This document shows positions 1 to 12,989 of a stretch of DNA of 64,000 nucleotides, piece by piece; the first letter of the stretch is position 1; each line of letters opens with the position of its first letter. The notes beneath the pieces were generated by a model, which made no database searches, was not told where the DNA came from, and was given only the letters and a program-made list of their open reading frames with translations. The stretch covers positions 299,897 through 363,896 of the forward strand of contig CAJQUW010014423.1 in NCBI GenBank assembly GCA_907163375.1, written 5' to 3'. The position numbers were made by a program, and so were the translations under genes. This stretch comes from Prostheceraeus crozeri. Its lineage: Eukaryota; Platyhelminthes; Polycladida; Euryleptidae.

Positions 1-181
1 TGCTCAGATAATTCACATTTAAAATGCCCACATCAACTCAATTTCTTCCACTAAATAAAAGGGCATGTAAGAGTTGAATTCAGGTAGCAGCAAAAATATT
101 CAGTAAAAATATCCCGGCGCAAATGACAAAATAAATCGTACAATGATTTATGCCAAAGTAGAGAAAATATTGTATAAAATA

Positions 182-2028
182 CTATCTATTCATAAAAGGT
201 CGCGTTCGCCAAAATTGTCGCCATTGGAAAAAAGAGCTTCTCCTCCGAGTTGTTCCAGTTTGCGGTTGAATAAATCTTCCCGATCGAGTGGATTTCTGAG
301 GACACATTTGGTGTAGTGAATGAAGCGGAAAACAAGAAATGCTCTCCAAAAGTCGAATAGTACTTCTTTCACGTCGACCTTTGATGTTAGGATAAGCATC
401 ACAAGTGCAATGATTCCCGCAGGTCAGTCTGTGCGCTCCTCGCTGAATTCTATTTAATACATCCTCATTTTGCGCTGATAATCCAATCATCAATGGAAAA
501 CAATATTCTATGACCGACAGTATCAGACCATTATATGCTCGAATAAGGTGATCAGAAATTTGTTTAGCACTCTAAGAGCATATGATCGACGAGATGCACA
601 AGGGTTGATATGCTTTATCAGCCTGTTCCATTTCAGGTCATTTGTGAAGTAAACCCCAAGCATTTTCAATTCAGTTACCAAGGATATACCCGCACTGCTA
701 GGAGCCACATTGGCAGAATATTTGGAGATCCACAGATGTTTGCACTTGTCAATATCGAGACGTAAACCCACCGATGATGACCAGTGCAACATATTCTGAT
801 GCTCATCAAAGCAAGAAAGAACAGATGAGTCTGTGACCGGAATGACAAAAGTACAGTCATCTACATATTTGATTACAGAGTTAGTATCATGCAGTGGTTT
901 TAGGGAGCTCATTACTAAGATAAACAAAATTGCCAGAAATGTGGAAAGAAGCAAAAATGTAGAATGCCAGAACATACATGTATAACTCGCTAACTGCCTG
1001 TATAGTTTGCTAACTTTAGCGCTTGAAAACGACTTTGCAAATAATTAAGTATCCATTGCACAAATCCACGTGGAAATCGATTTTCCGAAAGTGTTTTGAT
1101 AATATCATCATGACCAAGTAGGTCAAATGTCTTACTAAAGTCGTGGGCTAAAACACATATTCATGTCGTGCGGTCAACATCAAGTGCATCAGTTGTTTTT
1201 TCATGTATAACAATAAGGGCTGACGCTGTAGATGATAAGGGTTTGTTCCCGAACTTAAGAGGTCTGAAATTCTGTCGCAGGCGGGATGCCATGCTCGATC
1301 AAGGATCGCCTTTCCGCCGATTTTTGAAAGGAGTGGAAGCAAGGAAATTGGTCGCAATTCTTCCTTGGATACCGGAAAGTTTTGGGTACGGGAGTAATCA
1401 AGCTCTGCTTCCAACAAGTTGGATATTTTCAAGGCAAAATCGAAACGATAATTATGTGAGTAACAGGAGCCGCTATTAATTGGGTAGCGATCTTGTACGA
1501 AATTCCAGGTATATCTCCCAGTCCCGGTGCTTTGTTACCCTTCATAGTATCAATCATCCGGTAGACAGCATCAATTTCAACAACTGGCGCCCAATCATCG
1601 TCCAAGTCACTCTCTCAAGACTTAACGGTGTTGATGGAGATGGTCTGTTTACCTGGTTTGATATGAAAAGATCATTTATTTCTTCTACCGCCTCAAAGAC
1701 ATTATCGAACTGATTAATCAACAAGTTCATTGGTAGGGCATCTCGAGCTTCGTGTCCTTCTTACTTCATTAACAACATGCTACAACTGCTTCGAAGATTT
1801 TCCTGCATTTACCGCCCATTCGTATTCAGCTCTTCTCAACATCTCTTTCACCTTCTCACTAAGTTGCTGGTACAAAGCAAAGTTGCCTTGTCGATAAGCT
1901 GTCCATCGACGGTGTATGAGACACTTCAATAAAGGTGTAATAAAGGGCTTATCACGGAAGGACATGACTAGAGGAAGCAGGTAAATGCAGGGTTGCCGTG
2001 GGCATAGGGATTCTGTGGGTATACACAT
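182..2028 (-). pseudogene. Non-LTR retrotransposon (LINE) reverse transcriptase remnant
   Basis: Three minus-strand open pieces in different frames together look like one decayed LINE reverse transcriptase. The 5' piece (about 2028-1780) resembles the linker before the RT domain. The piece at 1432-1148 has the RT signature RPISLLPLLSKI. The piece at 975-523 contains the catalytic box YVDD followed by the GVYFTNDLKW segment that typically follows the palm in LINEs. The piece at 493-182 resembles the cysteine-containing LINE C-terminus. No endonuclease domain is seen. Frames are broken by stops and shifts, so this is a non-functional copy. The clade is not determined. Confidence 0.65.
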
Positions 2029-4121
2029 GGGTATGGGTTGGGCATGAATGCTGAAGCCATCCCCACAGCTTCCATAGCGCTTCTATTTGGATTCTGTGCG
2101 GATTGTCATGATTTTTGATATTCACTAGAAGCAATCAGAACTTACATTTAATCACAGGATAAATTCTGACTTTGAAATGTCAAACACCTCACCATCTCAC
2201 AGCTTCAATTCTATGAAATATCTGTGCTGATTTCACATCCGGGACACATCGACAATGATTTTGAATGACTAGTAATAACCTCGGGACGTCTGAATGGGAA
2301 GAACACTGCAAGCTGGTTTTAGAACAGAACTGAATGGAGGCTGATTCGCACGCCTCTTTATCGCCGACATAATCGCCGGTAAATCATGTAGAATATGCCG
2401 GCAAAACATGCAGATCAAATCACTTTGATTCATAATGATTGTGTGATGTAATTCTACCGAAGTGATAAATGCCATTGATCATTAACCTATGTTTGAGATT
2501 TATCACGATATAAAATTGGTCTTGATAAACATCTCTTTTACAATATACGCACAAAGCAGATAATACATGGGTCGCTCCACAGAAAACTTGAAATTTTGTA
2601 TCCTAATTTCGACTACACAGGATTATCAAATAGAGGATGTCTGTAATGCAACAAGATTGTAGGCGCGCACGAATTTCTGAATTTTATCAATGTATAGAGG
2701 CATTTCAAATTTCTCAGCAAATCCGGTGTATAAGAAAATCTCGCTGATTTGAAAATAAGGCAGATGATATTAGAATTTCAGTTGGATGATATTAGTAGGA
2801 TGTGCTGCAAACGTGCAAACCTCATTTGCAATTGTAGAAAATAGTAAAACGACCTACGTGAATTCTTCCTGTCCCTAAGATTTCGTGTAGTGGTGCAAGC
2901 TAACACGATGCGTTTAGACTCCTATCATCATCTTCTCGTGTCTAATTTGGCATCAAATACGATTTTGTTTGAATTCGGGAGTGTAGAGGCATTCATCCAT
3001 TTAAGTTCAAATTCATCTTCTATCCTGCAACACGCATTTCAAAATGCTTACTTCATGGTACACACTTATTCCTAATTCGTGGTGCGACGGTCGACATCAC
3101 AGGAGAATATCTTCAATTTTTAATATCGCTAAAATTGATGAAACCTAACAAACGTCATTTTATCTGAATTTCGCTTCAACTTATACACTGAGGTTGAAGC
3201 GATTTTTTAAATATCGTTATTGGTGTAGCAGTTACTGGCAAGGACATTGGTCAGTGATGGTGTAGTGGAAAGATTCATTACACCAAAGACATCCCGTTAC
3301 ACCCCTGACAGTTCTTCCGAAGGCTTCAATCACTTTCGCGATCTTTTTCTACTGTTCATATTTGTATGTACATTATATAGTGTATGACTCGCATGCTCAA
3401 AAATTGCTCAAAGATAGATCGCACTGCTTCAGATGCAATGCAAAACTTACAGTCACATTTACAACGAAAGGAAAGCTATGAAAAAACAGAAGATACCTAT
3501 AAAGTTAGTTTAATAAGTTGAAATCCGAAGATCCCTAAAATTAAGTCTGAATTGTTGATGAGTAACCTACTTAAAAATAATAGTCGAATAGTCAAAACAT
3601 GCAAGTAGTTTCATTTCACAGTGATCGATGATCTTAGATCGAAATTTCTTTTGGCTCGTCCGTAGATAGATAGTAGAAGATCGCTTTCTGTTTGAAATTC
3701 CACCAATGAGTGATGTGCATGTTCAATGTGATTGCAAAGAATGACAATGCTGCAATTCTTATTTATGAAGAAAATTATATCCAAGGTGACAATCTGACCA
3801 CACATGAAAATATTTATCCGGAACCACTACATTTGGCAAATTACAAACAAATAATACCATAGTAATTGGTATCCACTCTCTGACGGCCTGGCAACCATTG
3901 AAGAGCAACTTCGATGCAAGTGCATTCGCCTGAGTTCGCTGTGTTATTAAAGCAATGCATGTACTATATGTGCATGAGTTGATGAGGCGATAGGAAAGAA
4001 ATTGCAGTGAAAACCATTGTGTTATAATTCAATCATCAAATGCAGCTTCCGGATTCTATCATGCTTTAAGTTCTACTCTACTGAAATTGAAATATCTGAC
4101 ATCAGTTATTCTACACAACTG
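2029..4121. other. Intergenic, no gene seen
   Basis: AT-rich sequence with only short open frames that show no family signature. A GTGGG-rich stretch around 1990-2105 resembles one around 5290-5390 and may be a shared repeat fragment. Nothing else can be supported. Confidence 0.5.
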
Positions 4122-5242
4122 ATCATAAAAAAAGGACCACCAAAATTGCGTTGAAGTTCAATCGATTATCATGCCTTCTAATCGCTTCACACAATAACGT
4201 ACCATACATCATTTGAGAGCTTGCATTCTCAGCTTTAAAATGAGCTATGATAGATTTGTGACCGCTATTGTATTTGCTGAACAGTGCTCAAAATGTGAAA
4301 ATCGTTCAATTTACGAATTGCAATTTTTCTATAAGAAAACATGTGAGCATGATAATGAATCAGGCGCGGGGAGAACAAGCATTTTCTGAGCTCTCTTTTG
4401 AGATACTGGTCATCAAAATCGGTGAACTCGGAAAAATAGTGATATCGTGAAGTTATCACAAAATCCTGACTCTTTTGACCGAAAATGTTATATTCTCACT
4501 ATTTCATCAAAAGGTTCATAGTTGGCATCTTCAGAATCCTTGCGATGTAAGGAATGCGAATATGTAAGTATCGTTCAAATAAGTTCAATGGTTATTTTTC
4601 AAACTTCTACAACATTTTTCCTCGTTACTGCAAAAGTGCACAAACAATCAAGATAAACAATCTGCAGTCGTGGTCAGAGAACAAAAACATTCCTTCGCTA
4701 ATTGTTTTGTTTTGAACCTTCGTTCACCTCACATGCTTTGTTTGTGTACTTTAGCGGTTATGAGAAAAAAGTGTTGAAGAAGTTTGAAAAAGAATGATTG
4801 AACTTATTTGAATAATACTTACATATTCGTATTCCATACGTCCTACGTCCCTAGAATTCCTACGTCGCAGGGATTCTGAAGATACATTTTCATTTGAAGA
4901 TTTTGTGATAACTTCACGATATCACTATTTTTCCGAGTTCACCGATTTTGATGACCAGTATCTCAAAAGAGATCTCAGAAAATGCTTGTTCTCCCCGCGC
5001 CTGATTCATTATCATGCTCACATGTTTTCTTATAGAAAAATTGCAATTCGTAAATTGAACGATTTTCACATTTTGAGCACTGTTCAGCAAATACAATAGC
5101 GGTCACAAATCTATCATAGCTCATTTTAAAGCTGAGAATGCAAGCTCTCGAATGATGTATGGTACGTTATTGTGTGAAGCGATTAGAAGGCATGATAATC
5201 GATTGAACTTCAACGCAATTTTGGTGGTCCTTTTTTTATGAT
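4122..5242. repeat. Palindromic foldback (long inverted repeat) element
   Basis: The left arm (from 4122, starting ATCATAAAAAAAGGACC) and the right arm (ending at 5242 with its reverse complement) are nearly identical over several hundred bases. Both arms even hold the same 64-codon open frame, minus 4265-4459 and plus 4905-5099, differing by one residue. The arms continue with lower similarity toward a short centre near 4680. I see no coding capacity and no clear target duplication. It fits a foldback or MITE-type DNA element. Confidence 0.8.
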
Positions 5243-8200
5243 GAGCTCTGTATATGAAGAAAAAATAGCCTATAAATCAGGTGTCTAATCCTGTGGGGGT
5301 ATGCGGATTCTGTGGGGCCATAGCCAGAGGTTTTCTGTTGGTATGGGGTTGAGTGGGGACTCAAATTTCAATCCCCACGGCAACTCTGGGATTGGCTGTT
5401 ATCTGAGATTCAGTGGCTGACTAAATGTTCTCGATCTGATGCATTATTTGATGGTCAAAAATACATTTCAAATTCAGTTGTTTAAAATGAAAGCATCGAT
5501 GCTCAGGTGATATTATCGACCTTAGTTGATTATTTTTGATGTGTTGATTGAGATCGATGTACAGTTGCAAATCGCATTTGTTTTTTTCTGTGATAAAATT
5601 GTGCGATTAATTATGGTATACATGCTTGATGTAATGACGGATAGAAGATGTTGATTTGATGGTGGATGAATGTACGGTGTAGAGAGATTTCCGAGGGTGG
5701 CACACATTCTCTGTGCACATTCATCGACCATCATCGTCTGCAACATCTCTACAATGAAGAACCTTTCATGATAAAATCTCACATCGATGATTATACATCT
5801 CTCATGAACAATAACCTTCAATCTGAACATTTTCGCAGCATGCACTTCGTTTGAATGCATAAAATTGCTTATGAAATTCGATCGACTGAATGTATTTGGT
5901 ATTCTTCATTGATTGTTTCGGTTGCCCTTGGGTAAGTGATACAAAGCGTTGCATATACACAAATCAAGTTATAAAAATACATTTTGATAAAATAAATAAA
6001 ATAAGTTAATTAAATCAAATACATTTTAACCCATTTATGCGCAAGATGTCAAAAAATTGTATTACCGTAGTGAAAATTTGTTTCCTAGGGTAATTCAGCG
6101 CGTAGATTTCATATTTGGCATTAGTTTACACAAACAAAGTGTTTTTTTTATTTTCCCATAGATATTAAAAAAAAAAAAAATTTAAACAAATTCAAAATTC
6201 ATCAAAAATTTTATTTTTTCATCTTCCTTTTTTTTTTATCAGGAAAAAAAACAAAAAACAGCGTGTGTGTGTGTTGTTTTGATACTTGAAATCGTATGTT
6301 TCGGCCACATTTTTCGCACTGAAAACTGGCGTATTGCCACAGATACCCGCAACGATTAGTTTTTGCATTTAAACAACGGGAACAACAGAGATATCAAATT
6401 CATCCATATCCATGACGATCGACTGACACTGGACTGAAACTACTGGATCGTGCCGATGCTGCTTCTGCTAGCAGACAGCTGGATTCGGAATTGGAAATTG
6501 TATCCAACCGTTCGTTGTGTTCGCAGATTCGCACACAACAGTATTCGATGAATATGAATATGGAAACTAATCAAATCAAAAAATAATGGGGTAATAAATT
6601 TTTTAAATATTTTGTAATTTTGCGATATCCGAGAAATCCTTGATCATTATCAACGCCGCCGTCTTCTTCATTTACAATTTTATAGATTCGGGACATGAAT
6701 ATGTTTTTATAATTTCAACATGAGATTGTCTTCCGCGCTGCGTTCCGTTCGAAAGATCGGCGCGCTGCTCCCTGGGCAACGCATACCTGCGGCAGTCGCT
6801 TGTTCGTGCACGAACCTTGTCAGATGAACACCAGACCAGATTGAACACCAATGAATTCAAAAATTGTGTTCAGAATGAAATTTATTTCATTCAGAATTTG
6901 TTCCAAAACTTATTTATTTCTCCAAACATGCTTTCAACCACCTTCGAATTCATTCTTTGTTGCTGGCCTAATTCTTGGACTTTGGAATCGTTTTGACGCC
7001 GTTGGATTCCTGTCGCCTTGATGTTCAAGAAAGAGAATGGATGTAAGATAATTTGTAAGAAAGAAAATGAGTTGTAGTGAAGAAAAACCATAAAGGGATA
7101 ACTTTCATTTAGATCATGACAACGTTTGCTGATGGCAACAAGATTGGCTCTGGTTCTGTTTTTTCAGCAGGTTCAGCAGTTTTCGGAATTGATAGACGTA
7201 ACCTCGTTGGGTGCGGTTGTTCGACCAGGAATCAGGCACGAAATCCGAATTCCCGAAACGAATCGTTTTGACGAATTCGATCAAAAAGAGCGATAAAATG
7301 AATTGACGACGGTGCATTCTAAATAAATTGCAAATTTCAAGAAAATTCCGTCAAATGATTTCAATAGAATATTTACTTTATTTTTTTTTATTAAAGGGGT
7401 TATTTTTTTTATTTTTTTTGGTAAAATTTTGCTTCATTAAATTTTATGAAAAATCTTTTTACAAACAACTTTCATTTATTCTTAAAATTGTTTTCAGAAT
7501 AGTTTTTTGTTAATTTCTCAGCAAATCACTTTTTTGACCAATAACATTTTATATAAAAAAACCAAAAATACCATATATAATTGAACATCCCAAAACCAAA
7601 ATTATATATTTGATCTTGTGAAGATTCTGTGAAAATCTTATTTTGTTTGAATTTGAAATGATAAATTGAAATTCCAGAAAATTTTCAAAAGAAAAAAATG
7701 ACCTTAAGAAATCATTTCAATTTCATCATCATTTAATTCGTTGTTTTTCTCTCTTTCACATTTTTCTATTCACTACTTTCTTTACTTTACTCTTTTTCTT
7801 TGTCTTTTCTTTTGATACTTCTTTTCTTTCTCTTTTTTTTTTTGTCTTGGTGATATTTCTTGTTGCGCGTCTGAGATTATTGATGATTCCTTCTCCCTCA
7901 TCCTCTGATTATTTCCTTCTTCTTGATTATCCCCTGATTAGGTGGAATTTCCTTTCTTCTCCTTTCGGATTTCTCGTCATCATTCTCGCAATCTTTAACC
8001 ACCGTCAAACTCAATTCACATCATCGAACCCATTTTGCCAATCTTTTTCGTCATTAAAATATTATTGTTTTAAAACTTTTTTATTTAAAAAATTTTTGTA
8101 TCTTTGTTTTTTTGATTTTTATTATTATTGTAGGTTAAGTTGTTTATCTGCTTATATTTAAAAAAATAAAAACAGTGCTTATTTGCAGTAGCGAGTAGGG

Positions 8201-9508
8201 AAACGCTAAACTGCTCAGCCATCGCCTACTCTATGTATAGTAAAACTATGGCTAGCAATATTATTTTTTGTTTTCTACGGTGTCAAAAAAATAATAAAAC
8301 AAATTGATGTTTTTTTTTGTGATCTCTCACTAATAGATAACAAAATTCACTACAATTTGATCTCTAAGTTGACATACAGAATTATGTTTTTAGAATCAAA
8401 AATAAATTTTCAATAAAAAAATTGTTTATTTTTAAAAATTATTACATTTTTTTTGATTTAAAAAAAAAAATGTTGGTTTTTTTAAAATTAATTATTTTAT
8501 GTTTTTAAAAAAAATCTTAACTAGTTTTTTTATTCTAAATAGCAGCATCATTCTTCATAAAAAATGTTCATCAGATCAAAATATTTTCAAATCACAATCA
8601 TTTACCAAAATAATTCCTCAAATTGAAAAATGCGTTCAAAAAAACTCGAAGTCAAAAATAGAAAAAAGAAGACAAAAATATTAAAAAAAAATGAAAAAAA
8701 AAAAATAGCAGTATGAAAAAAATGATTGAAAAAAAAATAAAAAAAATTACAATTATAATAAAAAAAATTGAGGAATTGCAAAACTATAAAAAATGTTAAT
8801 TTGAATCTTAGGGAAACTACATGATAAAAGCATAAAGTTCTCAGTTTTTTAATCAAAATTCCACACAATTCACAGAATATTTCAAATAAATGGTTGTTAG
8901 CCATTTTATACAATTTTGGGCTTGACAATTTTGGCATTGAAAGTTCGTAAATATTGTATTTGCTCAGAGCCTACATGCATTTTGTTACATTTGTATTTCA
9001 TATATTTATTTATATATATATTATGTATGTCTTGTATGCATTATATGCATATATATATATCATATGTATACTCATATTTCATATCTTCGTAGTTCTCCTC
9101 GCACCCCTCAATTCTTCTAAATGATAAAATCAAAACAAATGCTTTGTTATGAGCAATGTGCAATTCAATCATAATTAAATCAAAGATCTTCAATTGGTCA
9201 GTATATCAGTGTAGGTTGAATTTAAGGAAATCCATGATACGTAATTTAGGCTGCTGATAGCTATTGCAATAAAACATCGTTTCCCACTACTACCACACCT
9301 CCCATGGGCCCAAAAGGAATTTGGCATATATAAGAATTTTTTTGTCAGCATAAAATACAAAGAATGCACTTCGTTTACTTGACTCTACTCATTAATTAAC
9401 ACTTGGGCTTGGGTTTTGGGTTTTTTCACAAGTTTTTGCATAACCTTGCTTACTGGGCCTGTTGATCTCGCTTGATCCAACCAATGGACGCGGTCGCATG
9501 TAAGCGAT
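5243..9508. other. AT-rich low-complexity region, no gene
   Basis: There is no supported gene. Poly-A and poly-T tracts dominate 6160-6250, 7380-7560, 7740-8160 (T- and CT-rich) and 8400-8790 (A-rich on the plus strand after a T-rich part). A TA-rich microsatellite lies at about 9000-9070. Open frames here are translations of homopolymer runs. Confidence 0.6.
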
Positions 9509-9590
9509 CGGCTCGTAGCTCAGTTGGTGGAGCAACAGGTCTAGATAACCGTGGGTCACAGGTTCGAGTCGCACTAGACGAACATTTTTT
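9509..9590 (+). ncRNA. tRNA-like (tRNA-derived SINE or pseudo-tRNA) unit
   Basis: An A-box-like TAGCTCAGTTGG and a B-box-like GGTTCGAGTC stand at tRNA spacing and are followed at 9585 by a TTTTTT run, a Pol III terminator. The acceptor stem does not pair convincingly, so a functional tRNA is unlikely. A tRNA-derived repeat is the better reading. Confidence 0.5.
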
Positions 9591-11525
9591 GCATGACAAT
9601 TCGATCTACCGTTTATTTCATTTCGTACTTATTGTTTAACTGCATTTGTCACGTATCAGTTGTCACTGAATTCAGTGACGATGAAATGATTATTCAGTGT
9701 CACTAGATTAGTGAAGATGGTCCGTCATGCGTCTTAAAATGTGTTTGCCAATAAATCATGTTCAATCTCAACGGCGCATCGCCTATTCTGCAAAACATGA
9801 TTTTCTTTTTTTTCTGAAAAGGGACACGTGACCCTCGAATACACAAGGCAGCAGCTTTCAATATCTCGAATGATACGTTTGCTCATATGAAAGTCATTAT
9901 TTTGGAATGTTATACTCGTTCCCTATTGGAGATATTTTTGCCAACAATTGCAAGCGCTTTTGGCATTCTTTGCCCACTCTACCATTGACTTCAAAAATCA
10001 ATGGCGGTAACACTCCGCGCTCCACATCAATCATTCTCTGGAAATACTTTCCTTCATTTTCCTGTTATTGAAAATGATTTCTATGGGCTTAGTTTGATGT
10101 GTCTTGTAGTTCACGTGCCTTATTCCTGCGTCAAAAAATGCTGTGACTACACGAGATTAAAATTCACCAGCGTTTACCACGGACTGGTAAATAGTATGTC
10201 CAGCCTCCTCACAAGTGTTATCTAATTTGAGACGGAATTTTTCAACGTCCAAAGGCATCAGATTTGGTTCAAATTCAGCATTCTTGTCACTTTTAATAAG
10301 AGAATAGTTGTTGAATAATTCATGTTGTGTGGTTTTTTTCACGTAAGTGTCATTGCTGTTAGACGGAATTGTAGATGTGAGAACATAAACAGGACGTCAA
10401 CCGATCAAATCTCAGAGCATCAGTACATTAAACAACAAAAAAGAGTAGCAATTTTATTTATGCTTGTACGAAGCCCATGAGGGGCCATAACTTTTTATTC
10501 TCTTTCTTTGATACTGGGCATCGAGGAATAATAGTAGACGTATTTATCATTTGTTTAGTCAAAGGCCGCATTGTTTTGCTACTAGATGCTAGATTTAGGT
10601 GATTTCAATAATATCTTGCAGTTCAATGCGACAGAAAGTTGTATATAATAATCTATTATTCGATATTTCTTTTACCTCTTTTAAAATACCTCTTTTTAAA
10701 CAATGATGCCTCACTCTAGAAAATTGAAATATTTGTTCTCGCCTCTGATTAAGTAATAAGAGCGGTAGTGGTAGGGACTAAATCAGAGAGTACTATCAGT
10801 CCCATATAAATAGAGAAAATATTCATGACTCCTTCTGAGACTGATGCTTCTTAAAAAGTTTTGAGCGGGAAGCACTAGCTAAGTCACATTATTAATAATT
10901 TTTAGCATGGCATCAATTTTTCTATCCTGCATGTGCTTATGCCTCCGATCAGTGATATGTACGGAAATATATTGAAGGACTTACTAAGTTTCAGCTAAAA
11001 CTTAATCAAGATGTTGTGTTTTACGACAAAATAATGATTTGATAAATTTATCTAAATGTGTTCAGCCTCTAAAACAATATGAACTGCATGACCTACAATT
11101 GGCTCTACACGCGCAGGTACTTCTCACTTAATCACAGAAAACACAGATAAATGCTATTTCACCGAAAACCTATGCCTGTTCCCATTGGATGTATATGTGC
11201 TTTCTGTGATCGTGTCTGACAAGAAGAAGTACCAAGTAGACCTCGACAGATGTGCAATTTCGCAGTAGCCATCGGGTATACATCATTCTGTGAAGGTCTC
11301 TTGTTCGTTTTCGTGGGGGCCCGACAATATGTCGAAGTATCTTGGGTCGGAGCCGGAGCAGCCCGTAGCCGTGGTAGAGAGTCGGAGCCGGAACCGTGGT
11401 GTCCGCTACTAGATGGTGTCGAACCGTGGTGTCGACCTTGGCTCCGAAACCCTGGTTAGGCTTGTAATGATTAACATAGATATCACACAATTTAAGTCCA
11501 AACGGACGCCAACAACCTAACACAA
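9591..11525. other. Intergenic, no gene seen
   Basis: Only short, featureless open frames. A locally GC-rich patch at 11330-11455 repeats GGAGCCGGA- and GTGGTGTC-like words but has no recognisable product. Confidence 0.45.
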
Positions 11526-11602
11526 CTTGTCTGACTGGGATTCGAACAGTAGGCGACTGGAAAGCTAAACAAGTTCTCTATCCGCACAGCCAGAGAGGTG
11601 GT
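11526..11602 (-). ncRNA. tRNA-like unit
   Basis: On the minus strand a B-box-like TGTTCGAATCCCAG follows a degenerate A-box-like GGCTGTGCGGATAGAG at tRNA spacing. Stem pairing is poor. It is probably tRNA-derived repeat sequence rather than a working tRNA gene. Confidence 0.35.
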
Positions 11603-12989
11603 GCATAATAGTGGGATTCATATTTTAAAGAAGTCATAATTGAAAATCTTATTTTGTACTGATGAGGAAAAGCAAGATAAACAGACAAGCAGACAAAAAG
11701 ATATTAAGGAAAACATCTTGCAAGCAACCTGCCTGAATCATCAAGCAGTTCCCTTCACTAATACAGGATGTAAACGATCGATAATAATTGAACGCACATT
11801 GAAATACCCGAACAATAAGAAATACAGTTGTCAGTTTAATGAACATTAAACGCAAGATATTTAAAACATAAGTGTTAAAACAAAAAAATGCATGAACATG
11901 TAAGAATGCTATGCCTTAAATGAACTAAATAGTCCGAGAGCTATACTGACCATTTATTCCTGAATTCGCGCACATCATTTCTGCTATTTTCTATTTGTAG
12001 ATTGTCATCCAACGTCAGCAATGCGAAGGGCTATAGCTCTAATCGTCTTGTTTGTTGGAGAGCGTCGAATATCGCAAAATCCTACCTGTTTATGGATCTG
12101 GTAATGATCCCGAGTTTTGTACACTCAAAATAATAAAATGATTAACATTCATTCAATTACTCATTGTCAATGCAAATTTGTTACTTTGCTTATTCTGATT
12201 GCACTATTATGGCTGATATCACCCAGCAGTAGGTAGAAAGAAATGTGATGTTGCTGGAAGCAAGTGGCTTGGGTGATTTGCTTATAAAGTTAATGATAAC
12301 ACCATGTCAATAATTTTGTTATTGCACTTAAACAGACACAAACACATTGTCGTACGTACAAAGTATAACGAAATATTCACACAATTTCTTTTAGATACAA
12401 AACGTTCTAGTCAGCAGTGATTTAGAGCAGTATCTCATTCGGAATTGAAACTGACTCTTCGCATTGACCATTGACCTTGCAAGCTGGATAATAGCATTCC
12501 GACAAGTGCAAACAGCGTCCACAACATTCTTGCAGTTGCTTTAGTTTCTAGCATACTATGATGAGCTCCTCTGAATCGGTTCAATTTCTATTCAAGAAAG
12601 GTCTTTTTCAGTATTTATTTTAACAGACAGACTTATCTGTGGAATTTCATTCGAAGCTCAAACAAGAAAATATTCGTCAGAAAATTAAGATATTTTCTGT
12701 TGATGAGATAAAAGATAAATGTACCGTATAACGTCGTTCGTGCATTGCAAATTGTATCGCATATGCAAAAAATATTGCGGAGGTGTCATCATTGTTGTAC
12801 ACAGATATAACTGATTAAATCGAATGTGAATTTAATAGGGCAATCCAATTATACGTATGTTTTTCTTTCTCATGTGTGATTTCATCGGCAAGAGGATGTA
12901 TTTATTTTCATTCAATATCACTTCGGCTTTTCTATTTCTAAGTGTTCATCCTACTTAAGGGGAAAGATGCGCTTTTTGTAATGTGATTC
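11603..12989. other. Intergenic, no gene seen
   Basis: No protein signature on either strand. The two overlapping frames at 11640-11855 are complementary shadows of one another and neither resembles a known family. Confidence 0.45.

Noticed and set aside
4265-5099. Pair of identical 64-codon frames as a duplicated gene
   Set aside because: They lie in the arms of a palindromic element and both strands are open, so this is repeat sequence.
7740-8161. 104-codon open frame in a T-rich tract
   Set aside because: Low-complexity Phe/Ser/Leu translation of pyrimidine runs.
9509-9590. Functional tRNA gene
   Set aside because: Pol III boxes are good but the acceptor and T stems do not pair well enough.
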